Source: Treponema sp.
Lineage (GTDB): Bacteria; Spirochaetota; Spirochaetia; Treponematales; Treponemataceae
DNA length: 20,569 nt
Reading direction: 5' to 3'
NCBI GenBank assembly: GCA_016294105.1
Contig: JAEDCN010000038.1
Location: 1-20,569, forward strand
Shown here: piece by piece, positions 12,902-19,840 of the stretch
Layout of the letters: each line of letters begins with the position of its first letter
How positions within the stretch are numbered: position 1 is the first letter of the stretch
The notes under the pieces: model-generated
What the model saw: the letters and a program-made list of their open reading frames with translations, nothing else
Database searches by the model: none
Told to the model about the DNA's origin: nothing
Program-made: the position numbers and the translations under genes

Positions 12902-13308
12902 CCTCGTTCCTTTTCCGCAATCAAACCCGGCACCATGAATTCCTTGGGAATAGGTGCGGGGCGGCCTTCCTTGGTGACACAGGCCCAGGTTACGTCTGCT
13001 TCTGCACAAATAGTACCATCTTCTTTACGAACCAGCTGATGAAAGGTGCCAGAAACAGCCTTTGTTTTGGTTGGTTCCACATCAATAAAAAGCTTGTCTC
13101 CCAAAACGGCAGAAGCCTTGTAAAAAATATCGATGTGGGTAACGTATAGATAGTAACCTGCTGCCACAATTCCCTCGTAGTCAAAGTTAATGGCACGAAG
13201 GAATTCCATGCGGGCATATTCAAGATAGTTCAAATAAACGGCATTATTTACATGGTTATAGGAATCGCACTCGTAGGAGCGTACCGTAAGAATTGCTGTA
13301 TGTTTCAT
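12898..13308 (-). CDS. acyl-CoA thioesterase, 4HBT (YbgC/FadM-like) family
   Basis: A 136-aa hot-dog-fold thioesterase that hydrolyses acyl-CoA or acyl-ACP thioesters in the cytoplasm. The family active site is seen at the N terminus: ECDSYNHVNNAVYLNYLEYARMEF, with the catalytic Asp in DSYNHVNN and the helix that follows. Length is normal. ATG 13308 has no ribosome binding site; a good promoter (TTTACA, 16 bases, TATACT) ends six bases before it, which predicts a leaderless mRNA. The stop codon overlaps the start of the DUF1622 gene. An inverted repeat (13336-13379) spans the -35 side. Confidence 0.88.
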   Translation of the reverse strand: MKHTAILTVRSYECDSYNHVNNAVYLNYLEYARMEFLRAINFDYEGIVAAGYYLYVTHIDIFYKASAVLGDKLFIDVEPTKTKAVSGTFHQLVRKEDGTICAEADVTWACVTKEGRPAPIPKEFMVPGLIAEKERG

Positions 13309-13314
13309 GATGAC

Positions 13315-13342
13315 AGTATAACAGGTTTAGAGTAAATGTAAA
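13315..13342 (-). promoter_or_regulatory. promoter of the thioesterase gene, leaderless type
   Basis: On the minus strand TTTACA (13337-13342) and TATACT (13315-13320) are spaced 16 bases apart. The -10 box ends six bases before the ATG at 13308, placing the transcription start at or next to the start codon. Confidence 0.6.
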
Positions 13343-13379
13343 AGTACAAAGAAAAGTCATGACTCTGGCACTTTTACAT
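13336..13379. repeat. 10-base inverted repeat enclosing a palindrome
   Basis: ATGTAAAAGT (13336-13345) and ACTTTTACAT (13370-13379) are perfect complements. Between them lies the perfect palindrome AGTCATGACT (13355-13364). The left arm covers the thioesterase -35 box, so a regulator site is plausible. No T-run is present to make it an SdpI terminator. Confidence 0.4.
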
Positions 13380-13390
13380 CTACTTAGGCT

Positions 13391-14035
13391 CTACCTCTGT
13401 CTTTCCTTCCTATAAAACTTGTAGGAATACAGCACTGGTAGTCCGATAAACACCACCAGCAGGGCAATCATTGCCCAAGGAAGGATTGAATAGGGCAGCA
13501 ATGATGAAGCCATAAGCAACAGGCCTCCAATCACCCAGACTTTACCTGCAAAGCGGTGGGTGGCGTTCCAGTTGGCTTCGTTTTTTAAGGTCCAGATAAT
13601 GCGAATTCCCACCGTGCGGTTTTGCTGGCACTTTGGTAGGTAGTTTCCAATGAGTACAAACAAGGCTCCCATGGTTAAAGACACCACAAAAAGCACATTG
13701 ATTTCCTTTCCCAAAGAAATGGCGTAGGTTAAGCTATTTGCCATTACAGACAACAGGGGACAAATCCACAGCACAAGCCCCATCACCTTGGGACTTTGCT
13801 TTTTGTCTCGAAAGTCTTTTCGTGAGGCAAAGATACAAATTCCGTGAATCGCCAGAATAAGTAGGGGCAAAACAAAGACTGCAAAGGGTTTGCTGCTCCA
13901 ACGGTCCGCCTCTCCATTCACTCCCCAGTGAATGGGCATGGATTCTGGAAGCTTGTTCCAGACAATCATGCCAAAAATCATAGGGGAAAGCAGTACGATA
14001 CATGATAAAATAATGTTCAGTTTAGTGTGTTTCAT
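13391..14035 (-). CDS. SdpI family immunity-like membrane protein
   Basis: A 214-aa membrane protein with an N-terminal DUF1648 segment (PESMPIHWGVNGEADRWSSK) and a C-terminal SdpI segment (NRTVGIRIIWTLKNEANWNATHRFAGKVW). About six hydrophobic helices are seen. In Bacillus, SdpI protects against the SdpC killing factor and sequesters the SdpR repressor at the membrane. No sdpC-like toxin is in the window. ATG 14035 has a CAGGAG ribosome binding site six bases upstream and overlaps the end of the ArsR-type gene by 14 bases, so the two are coupled as in sdpRI operons. Confidence 0.9.
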   Translation of the reverse strand: MKHTKLNIILSCIVLLSPMIFGMIVWNKLPESMPIHWGVNGEADRWSSKPFAVFVLPLLILAIHGICIFASRKDFRDKKQSPKVMGLVLWICPLLSVMANSLTYAISLGKEINVLFVVSLTMGALFVLIGNYLPKCQQNRTVGIRIIWTLKNEANWNATHRFAGKVWVIGGLLLMASSLLPYSILPWAMIALLVVFIGLPVLYSYKFYRKERQR

Positions 14036-14330
14036 TTGCGTCTCCTGATAAAGTTTCTTCTTGGGAAAAATTTCCCTGCAAGTGGCTAATCCACAGCATA
14101 ATTTCTTCCAGTACCGAGGCGTTCAATTCATAAAAGATAAATTGTCCCTCTCGTGTATCCCGCACCAAGTCAGCCTCCTTCAACACAGAAAGATGTCGAG
14201 AAATCGAAGCCCCAGTTACGGGGAATTGTTCTGTAATCTCTCCTGCGGACATCCTACCTTTTTTCAGCAGGGTTAAAATCTCCCGACGGGTTGGGTCTGC
14301 AAGAGCCTTCATTGTTTGCTGTAATCCCAC
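14022..14330 (-). CDS. ArsR/SdpR-type winged-helix repressor
   Basis: A 102-aa ArsR-family regulator. It shows MKALADPTRREILTLLKKGR, the typical N-terminal helix pair, then ISRHLSVLKEADLVRDTREG, the recognition helix and wing. No CxC metal site is seen, so it fits SdpR-like autorepressors rather than metal sensors. GTG 14330 is chosen because AAAGGAG sits five bases upstream; the ATG at 14348 would lie ahead of that site. It is first in an operon with the SdpI-like gene. The operator candidate at 14347-14366 lies just downstream of a TTGACA promoter. Confidence 0.85.
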   Translation of the reverse strand: MGLQQTMKALADPTRREILTLLKKGRMSAGEITEQFPVTGASISRHLSVLKEADLVRDTREGQFIFYELNASVLEEIMLWISHLQGNFSQEETLSGDANETH

Positions 14331-14346
14331 TTTTACTCCTTTTAAC

Positions 14347-14397
14347 ATTTAACCTAATTGTTAAATATAGTGTAAGCAATCCTCGTTATTTTGTCAA
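14347..14397 (-). promoter_or_regulatory. sdpRI-type promoter with inverted-repeat operator
   Basis: On the minus strand TTGACA (14392-14397) and TACACT (14369-14374) are 17 bases apart. Immediately downstream a perfect 7-base inverted repeat, ATTTAAC-6-GTTAAAT (14347-14366), covers the expected transcription start. This suits autorepression by the ArsR-type protein. Confidence 0.65.
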
Positions 14398-14449
14398 GCT
14401 TGAAGAAATCTGCTATTTTGTGAGATTGCAGCACGGAAAAGAAATTTTA

Positions 14450-14478
14450 CTGACAAAAAAAGAGGGAAGTAGTATACT
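14450..14478 (+). promoter_or_regulatory. promoter of the SGNH hydrolase operon
   Basis: CTGACA (14450-14455) and TATACT (14473-14478) have the ideal 17-base spacing and each match five of six consensus bases. The start codon at 14498 follows with a full ribosome binding site. Confidence 0.7.
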
Positions 14479-14497
14479 AGATTCCAAAGGAGGAACT

Positions 14498-15973
14498 ATG
14501 TCTCAAAAACCAATCTTGCCTCGGTGTGTAGGCTGGGATTCTTTGACGCTTCACGGAAAATTCCGTCAGTATCAGGTGGATGTGGCCAAGGGAGACAGTC
14601 TGAATCACTACAGCCTTGGGGATGTGGACAGGGACGGAGAAACTGGTTCTACTCAGTTGCCCTTGCCAGAAGGTGCTGTCCGAGATGGCATTGAATATCC
14701 CACCTTTTGGAGCCGATTGCCTCTTTCTATCCAGCCAAACAACCGTGACCAAAGGCGAGGCTTGTATTCCATTCATGCTATGGGAACCTCCCTTATCTTT
14801 CCTCTGAGCCAGAAAAATCTTGAGGTGCGACAGGAGAATAATATGCGCTCCTGTACTGCGGGAGTGTATATTGCAATAGAAACCAACAGCCCCACCATCA
14901 CCTTTCATTTCCGCTATTTGAATCGCAGCAATCCTGCCCAAGATGGACGAGCCGCCTTGAAGGGCTTAGACAACAGAAGCTTTTCTGGTATCGACATTTA
15001 CCAGCTAGAAAATGGAGTTCCTGTATTCAAAAAAAATCTTCGCTCAGAAAAGGGCGTGATGGAAGGCAGCTGGTGCTACGAAACTGGCTTGCAGGAAGGC
15101 TCTGTATCTGGTGAGTTTATAGTGATGTTGCCCACCTACAACGGATTCCAACCACTAACTGATGGTTCTGACAAAAAAAATCCTTCTGGATTTACCTTGG
15201 AGTTCACTGCAAATTCCACCAGCAGGGAATTTGAGCCCTTTGCTGAGTCTGCCCGAAAACCAATCTTGATTTACGGTACCAGCATCACCCAAGGAGACGG
15301 AGACAATGGCCTGCGTCCTGGTGCCACCTACGCTGCCCAAATCATGTGGGCTTGCCAGCGGGAAGTGATAAATCTTGGGGTGGCAGGCAGTGCCCAGATT
15401 GAATACAAGATGGCAGACTTTTTGGTTCAAATCGAAAGTGAAGTGTTTATTCTGGATCCAGGCTGGAATCTCACTGCCACAAGTCCCGATGCTCTCAACT
15501 GCACTGCCAACGGTGCCCCAGCCAACATCACCAACGAAGAGATGGTGGCTCGTATCAAGTATCTGGTACAGGCCTATCGTCAGCAGCATCCAGAGACGCC
15601 CATCATCATTTGTCCCAAGTTCTTAAAGGAGGGTGATGGGGATGTTAATGGCGGAAAGTCAGCCCTCCCTCCCCAGGGGATTTCCCTGCCAGATGATTGG
15701 AAAAATCCCGAAGGCTATTTGTATTCACGAGAGGGTTTTCTCTTGCTGAAGGCTTACTTGGAGCTAGTGGCAGCGGGTGTAAAAAAGCTTTATTGGGCAG
15801 AACAGGGCGTTACGGCAGAAAATGGTAACTGGTTGGGACAGGGCTTGACTGCGGCTAATCTTCATCCACCAGTGGGAGGCATGACTTCCATTGCAAACTT
15901 TGTGCTTCAGGCGGTAGCCCAAGCTGCACCTCAGGTGTATAACGGAAAAAAACTTTCAATTCCAGTAGTCTGA
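14498..15973 (+). CDS. SGNH/GDSL hydrolase with N-terminal beta domain
   Basis: A 491-aa protein. Residues 1-245 form a beta-rich accessory domain; 255-475 form an SGNH hydrolase. Block I is ILIYGTSITQGDG (nucleophile Ser262), block II has INLGVAG (Gly294), block III LDPGWNLTA (Asn324) and block V NLHPPVGGM (His456). This fits esterases or deacetylases of the SGNH_hydro_3 type, which often act on carbohydrate acyl groups. The Asp usually three residues before the block V His is replaced by Ala453. No signal peptide is visible, so it would act in the cytoplasm unless exported otherwise. ATG 14498 follows AAAGGAGGA; the frame open to 14291 runs through promoters and is not coding. It is co-transcribed with the next SGNH gene. 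Confidence 0.85.
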   Translation: MSQKPILPRCVGWDSLTLHGKFRQYQVDVAKGDSLNHYSLGDVDRDGETGSTQLPLPEGAVRDGIEYPTFWSRLPLSIQPNNRDQRRGLYSIHAMGTSLIFPLSQKNLEVRQENNMRSCTAGVYIAIETNSPTITFHFRYLNRSNPAQDGRAALKGLDNRSFSGIDIYQLENGVPVFKKNLRSEKGVMEGSWCYETGLQEGSVSGEFIVMLPTYNGFQPLTDGSDKKNPSGFTLEFTANSTSREFEPFAESARKPILIYGTSITQGDGDNGLRPGATYAAQIMWACQREVINLGVAGSAQIEYKMADFLVQIESEVFILDPGWNLTATSPDALNCTANGAPANITNEEMVARIKYLVQAYRQQHPETPIIICPKFLKEGDGDVNGGKSALPPQGISLPDDWKNPEGYLYSREGFLLLKAYLELVAAGVKKLYWAEQGVTAENGNWLGQGLTAANLHPPVGGMTSIANFVLQAVAQAAPQVYNGKKLSIPVV

Positions 15974-16011
15974 TTGCTACAGGACAATGAATTACCATAG
16001 GAGATAAATGA

Positions 16012-17469
16012 ATGAACACGAAAGAAAAGATTCGTATTGGATATGCGGGCTCCAATACCTACAACCAGCTTACTGATGGTTCTCGATTCTGCAATAGGGT
16101 AACTGATTCTGCAGGAAACCACAGCCAGCGAGGATTTTTAGGTGGTGCCCTGTACAATGAAAATTGGGAGCCTTCTGACGGCTTTTGCTTCAAGGATTTT
16201 TCTGTAGCAGATTTGACCACAGCCCCCGACGGAAAGCTTGAGTCCACCATGGCTGCTCTTGCTCCCGCTTTGGACTGGAAGCCCCGCATCCTCTTGTTGC
16301 AGCTGAATCCTCACTTGGATTCCCAGCCAGAAACCTACGCCCAGTTGATGCTGCAGGTGGTTTCTGCAATTCAACAGCAGCTTCCTGAATGCAGTGTCTA
16401 TGTGGTAAGTCCTCTGCCAGCTGGTACTCCTAAATGCGGCCCAGTGGTGGAGAGAAGCTGTGAAATGGCTGCTAGTTTTAACAAGGCTTTGAAGGAGGCA
16501 GTGGAAAAAGCTGTTGACAAAAAATTGAGCTACATCGATTTGCTTGTTGCCTTGGATGAAGCTTCTTGGAGGGTACTTTTGTCTGGCTCCGATGCAAACC
16601 TGGGAAGCTATCAGTGGAAGCTGGCTCAAGGGCTGCTCTTTGGCTTCTTTGAGGATGCCGAACAGTTGATTTATCCCGACAAGGCTCCCTCCAACCCAGG
16701 AACGCTTGTGGCAGTAAGTCCCAAGTCTAGCACAGAAGGCTTGCCTCCTTCCTGCGACCCCGACCAAGGACTTATCCGAGACTTACCAGAAGGCTGGTGG
16801 AAGACGCAGCTGGATACTGGTGCACGAATTGGTAAGGACTGTCAGCTTATTTTTGTGGGAGACAGCATTACCCACTGGTGGACAAATCAATCTCACATTG
16901 ACGATACCTATACTGCTGCTGGAAAGAATGCTTTCCACAAGTTCTTTGGTGCCTACGAAAATACCTCTTTGAATCTGGGACAGGCCAGCGACACTACTGC
17001 TGACGTTTTGTTCCGTATCCGAGAAGGAGCCTTGGGACCAGAGCCTGGAACCTTTAATCCAAAAATGATTTCCATCCTTATCGGTACAAACAACATCGGT
17101 AATCCTAATATTCAAAAGCAGTTCGGTGGACCAGATAATTCCCGCCAGCTGGCTCAGGGGATTGTTCAGGTAATCTTGGAGGTAAAACGCTATTGCCCAG
17201 AGGCCAAGATTGTGGTAACAGGAATCCTGCCTACCCGCATTCCCTATGACCTTACCCGCAGCAAGCTGGAATACACCAATTATCTGGTATCACAGCAGGC
17301 TGAAAAGTTGGGCTTTAACTACTTGGATATGGGCGTACATATGACTAATCCCGATGGCTCCACCATTCCTGAGTTCTACAACAAGGCAGAATGGGATGCT
17401 GCCAGACTTCATCTTTGTGAAGCAAGCTATGAACTTTGGGCTTCCCAGCTGGCGAAGTTCTTGGATTAA
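16012..17469 (+). CDS. two-domain SGNH/GDSL hydrolase
   Basis: A 485-aa protein with two SGNH-like halves. The C-terminal half (275-485) has block I IFVGDSITHWW (Ser285), block II LNLGQASDTTADV (Gly323), block III ILIGTNN (Asn361) and block V with His467. It resembles the platelet-activating-factor acetylhydrolase-like group. The N-terminal half (5-220) seems to be a decayed copy: GYAGSNTYN replaces the GDS motif and LLLQLNPHLD the block III motif. The expected Asp three residues before His467 is Ala464; Asp462 is two positions off. No signal peptide. AGGAG lies upstream of ATG 16012; an out-of-frame ATG at 16008 sits in between. It follows the first SGNH gene by 38 bases in one operon. Confidence 0.85.
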   Translation: MNTKEKIRIGYAGSNTYNQLTDGSRFCNRVTDSAGNHSQRGFLGGALYNENWEPSDGFCFKDFSVADLTTAPDGKLESTMAALAPALDWKPRILLLQLNPHLDSQPETYAQLMLQVVSAIQQQLPECSVYVVSPLPAGTPKCGPVVERSCEMAASFNKALKEAVEKAVDKKLSYIDLLVALDEASWRVLLSGSDANLGSYQWKLAQGLLFGFFEDAEQLIYPDKAPSNPGTLVAVSPKSSTEGLPPSCDPDQGLIRDLPEGWWKTQLDTGARIGKDCQLIFVGDSITHWWTNQSHIDDTYTAAGKNAFHKFFGAYENTSLNLGQASDTTADVLFRIREGALGPEPGTFNPKMISILIGTNNIGNPNIQKQFGGPDNSRQLAQGIVQVILEVKRYCPEAKIVVTGILPTRIPYDLTRSKLEYTNYLVSQQAEKLGFNYLDMGVHMTNPDGSTIPEFYNKAEWDAARLHLCEASYELWASQLAKFLD

Positions 17470-17486
17470 TCCTAATACAAGGAAAC

Positions 17487-17520
17487 TGGAGGAAGTGTGG
17501 CAATAGCTTTCTCCATTTTC
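17487..17520 (+). terminator. probable terminator of the SGNH operon
   Basis: TGGAGGAAG (17487-17495) pairs with CTTTCTCCA (17507-17515), with one G-U pair and an 11-base loop, followed by TTTTC. It lies 17 bases past the stop codon, between convergent genes. Confidence 0.5.
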
Positions 17521-17875
17521 AAGTTTTGTAAAGACTCAAGCCTACCAAAAGGCAGCCTTCAATGTAAGGTATTTTATTTTCCTGTAAATATGCCACTAAT
17601 TCATCATCAAAGGCACCAGGCTGCAACACTACGGATTTGAAATCCTTTTTACATTCCTTCAGTAGCTCCAAGCCCTTTTTGGGATTAATGCACAGGTCTA
17701 GCACATCAATTTCACCTTCTGTCTGATTAAGGGATGCGAGCTCCTTTCCTACACACTGCACTTTATAGCCTGCATGTATCATGGCTTCCTTAATCTTATA
17801 GGCATATTTTTCTGGATTCAGGGTATCTCCTGCCACCACAAAGGATTTTTGTTCCATAACTTGTTGCAAATTCAT
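17519..17875 (-). CDS. CoA-binding domain protein (YccU-like)
   Basis: A 118-aa single-domain CoA_binding_2 protein with a Rossmann-like fold. Visible are SFVVAGDTLNPEKYAYKIKEAM (phosphate-loop region), EIDVLDLCINPKKG, and KSVVLQPGAFDDELVAYL with IPYIEGCLLVG near the end. These proteins bind CoA or a related nucleotide; their role is not settled. ATG 17875 follows AAGGAGG at good spacing; a longer frame to 17902 overlaps that site. It is a single gene bounded by the terminator at 17943-17980 upstream and converging with the SGNH operon. Confidence 0.85.
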   Translation of the reverse strand: MNLQQVMEQKSFVVAGDTLNPEKYAYKIKEAMIHAGYKVQCVGKELASLNQTEGEIDVLDLCINPKKGLELLKECKKDFKSVVLQPGAFDDELVAYLQENKIPYIEGCLLVGLSLYKT

Positions 17876-17942
17876 TGCATCCTCCTTACATTTTCCTGTC
17901 AAATATTATCATAGTGGATTGATTTTGTTGTAGCAAATATAA

Positions 17943-17980
17943 AAAGAAGCCCCAGCACAATTGCTAGGGCTTCTTTATTT
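17943..17980. terminator. bidirectional intrinsic terminator
   Basis: AAAGAAGCCC and GGGCTTCTTT pair over ten bases, then one mismatch and three inner pairs around the loop ACAATT. A-rich DNA lies on one side and TATTTG on the other. It ends the minus-strand 88-aa gene. Confidence 0.8.
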
Positions 17981-17983
17981 GAT

Positions 17984-18250
17984 TTAGCGACGCATTACTG
18001 AATCTACCAGCCGCTTGAAATCCAAGTCCAAAGCAGCAGTTGAAGGGTCAAAGCTATCGGCAATACAATAGATGCCGTTTCGTTCTACGATGACTCGGGC
18101 TGATTCTGCCATGGCAACTACTGGAGCTGGTGTGTTAAAAAAGGTAAAGCTAAAGGGACATTCCATTTTTTGGCTTGGAAGGGTATCAGAAGAAATCCCA
18201 CGAATAGGATTAAAGGAGGGCATAAAAGTTGTCTGAGCCAAAGCGTGCAT
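17984..18250 (-). CDS. unrecognised 88-aa protein
   Basis: No family was recognised. The gene has a promoter (18292-18320), an AGGA ribosome binding site before ATG 18250, and an intrinsic terminator directly after the stop, which supports it being real. The protein begins MHALAQTTFMPSFNPIRGIS, has a central strand-rich stretch (PFSFTFFNTPAPVVAMAES, ARVIVERNGIYCIADSF) and ends in a basic helix, LDLDFKRLVDSVMRR. No signal peptide or clear membrane segment is present. It stands alone between the anti-sigma factor gene and the CoA-binding gene. Confidence 0.6.
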   Translation of the reverse strand: MHALAQTTFMPSFNPIRGISSDTLPSQKMECPFSFTFFNTPAPVVAMAESARVIVERNGIYCIADSFDPSTAALDLDFKRLVDSVMRR

Positions 18251-18291
18251 GTAATCGTCCTGAAATGAAAGTGTTCTGAGGTATATCTTTT

Positions 18292-18320
18292 ATGATAAGG
18301 TGAAACAGCCTTTGAATCAA
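18292..18320 (-). promoter_or_regulatory. promoter of the 88-aa gene
   Basis: On the minus strand TTGATT (18315-18320) and TATCAT (18292-18297) are exactly 17 bases apart, 42 bases before the start at 18250. Confidence 0.55.
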
Positions 18321-18327
18321 GGGGTTT

Positions 18328-18807
18328 TTAAAGATTTTTCATGGCTAGATTGTGTTCATGGAGTGTTTCAATTTTCTTTACAAAAAAATCCATGTTGCTA
18401 CCCACAAAGATTGCACAATAGGCGGAGATGGCACAGGCAAAAAAACAGTAGAAGGTAACATTTAAGGCTATGCTATCTATATACATAGAGTGGAATATAA
18501 AGAAGAGCATTCCCAAAATCATTGCGATTCCGCACACAATCCATCGTCGCATAGAAATGGGGGCAAGGTTTGTTTCTGACAAGTAATTTGGATCAACTTT
18601 TTGCATCAAGTTGATAATGGCCTGGGTACTGTCGTCTGCTGGTACCGACAAAGGCTCCTTGCAATGCTTTTCTGCCATGGTCATGAGGCGAACTTGAGTA
18701 CGACATTCCTTGCAGCACAAAAGATGCAGGGTGGTTTTTAAGGGAAGAGGTTGGTTTTTGTCCAGCTCCAAAAATTGGTTCATTATGGTAATGCAGTTTT
18801 TGCTCAT
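18328..18807 (-). CDS. zinc-binding anti-sigma factor-like membrane protein
   Basis: A 159-aa protein. The N-terminal cytoplasmic part carries the anti-sigma Hx3Cx2C motif in LHLLCCKECRTQV. Two membrane segments follow: WIVCGIAMILGMLFFIFHSM and ALNVTFYCFFACAISAYCAIFVG, with a C-terminal charged tail. Anti-sigma factors of this kind hold an ECF sigma factor inactive at the membrane until a signal arrives. The start ATG 18807 has AAGGAG five bases upstream, and the gene follows the ECF sigma gene by 17 bases, the expected partner order. Confidence 0.8.
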   Translation of the reverse strand: MSKNCITIMNQFLELDKNQPLPLKTTLHLLCCKECRTQVRLMTMAEKHCKEPLSVPADDSTQAIINLMQKVDPNYLSETNLAPISMRRWIVCGIAMILGMLFFIFHSMYIDSIALNVTFYCFFACAISAYCAIFVGSNMDFFVKKIETLHEHNLAMKNL

Positions 18808-18824
18808 TTTTGCTCCTTGTTTGA

Positions 18825-19436
18825 CTATAAGCGCTGTTCTAGCTTTTCCTTCAGCAGCTTCTTTGCCCTAAAAATGTGAGACTTAACCGTATTCAGCGGC
18901 AATCCCGTAACCTCGCAGATTTCTCCGTATGCCATGTCATAAAAAAAATACATATCAAGACAGAGGGCAAATCGTTGGGGCAATTCCTTGATGGAGTCCC
19001 GCACTGTTTCTATGGTGATTCGACGAATCTGCAATTCTTCTGGGGTATAGTCCCGATCCCTCAAAAGGTTTTCGTCTGCCAGAGGCAAATATTCCTTTCG
19101 CCGCTTGATGGAGTTGACTGCTGTGGTGTAGGCAATACGAAGCAACCAGGTGGAAAATCGTGATTCACCACGAAAATCCTTGAGTTTTGTGTAAGCCTTG
19201 ATGAACACATCCTGGACAAAGTCCTCCGTGTCAGCTGTATTCCTGAAAAAACTCATTCCTAGGGCAGTTACCCGCCGATGGTATCGCTTTACCAGTTCCT
19301 CAAAGGCAGCTGAATTTCCTCCTGCTGCGGATCGAACAAGGATTGCTTCTGCCTTTTCTTCCGATGAACGCAGGATGAATTTCTGTGCTTTTTCAGCAAT
19401 CGTTCCTGACAGGATAAAACCGCTACGCCTCTCCAT
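18825..19436 (-). CDS. ECF-type RNA polymerase sigma factor
   Basis: A 203-aa sigma-70 family protein. Region 2 spans FEELVKRYHRRVTALGMSFF through DTEDFVQDVFIKAYTKL, FRGESRFSTWLLRIAYT and NSIKRRK. Region 4 spans SIKELPQRFALCLDMYFF and YGEICEVTGLPLNTVKSHIFRAKKLL. About 30 residues precede region 2, more than usual, so a start further in is possible. ATG 19436 is used; it lies 14 bases inside the preceding membrane-protein gene and has no own ribosome binding site, which suggests translational coupling. The adjacent anti-sigma factor is the probable regulator. The target regulon is unknown. Confidence 0.92.
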   Translation of the reverse strand: MERRSGFILSGTIAEKAQKFILRSSEEKAEAILVRSAAGGNSAAFEELVKRYHRRVTALGMSFFRNTADTEDFVQDVFIKAYTKLKDFRGESRFSTWLLRIAYTTAVNSIKRRKEYLPLADENLLRDRDYTPEELQIRRITIETVRDSIKELPQRFALCLDMYFFYDMAYGEICEVTGLPLNTVKSHIFRAKKLLKEKLEQRL

Positions 19437-19782
19437 CAATTTTGCTGTTGGTGGGGCAGAACTTGAAGAATACCAGGAAGCTTATTCCGATGATGAGGGG
19501 CAACAAGCCACCTAAAAGGGGGTAGGAAAAGCCTTGTATAATTCCTAGAAGAAGGGTAAGTACTAAGCCAATTCCTGTCAGTAGGAGTCCCGTCAAAAGG
19601 GAAAAGAGTTTCAGGTTGAATTGCGTTGGCCGATAGGAACCTAATTTTATCTGAAGGGAAATTTCTCTATGTCTCCATAAAAGATAAAAGAAGATGAGAA
19701 CACCGCCAATAACTATTCCTACAATAGGAATGATAGCGGCGATAATCAGCTGTGCTGCAGGTGAAACTACGGCAGATTCCAT
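19423..19782 (-). CDS. small membrane protein upstream of the ECF sigma factor (DUF6249-like)
   Basis: A 119-aa protein with three hydrophobic segments: LIIAAIIPIVGIVIGGVLIFFYLLW, then LFSLLTGLLLTGIGLVLTLLLG and YPLLGGLLPLIIGISFLVFF. A positively charged HREISLQIKLGSYRP loop follows the first. The layout resembles DUF6249-type proteins that occur beside ECF sigma/anti-sigma pairs. ATG 19782 has GGAGG four bases upstream. Its stop overlaps the sigma-factor start. A role in signal sensing with the sigma/anti-sigma pair is an inference from position. Confidence 0.75.
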   Translation of the reverse strand: MESAVVSPAAQLIIAAIIPIVGIVIGGVLIFFYLLWRHREISLQIKLGSYRPTQFNLKLFSLLTGLLLTGIGLVLTLLLGIIQGFSYPLLGGLLPLIIGISFLVFFKFCPTNSKIDGEA

Positions 19783-19840
19783 TATACCTCCATATGTTCT
19801 GCGATATATTTGACACGTAAAATGCTAAAAGGTTGCAGAT

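Noticed and set aside
12489..12920. 143-aa minus-strand open frame rich in Gly, Pro, Ala and His
   Set aside because: Its composition is that of an out-of-phase reading of G+C-rich DNA; the DUF1622 gene in the other phase explains the region.
14291..14497. Upstream extension of the first SGNH hydrolase
   Set aside because: The stretch holds two promoters and an operator; ATG 14498 has a full ribosome binding site and follows a strong promoter.
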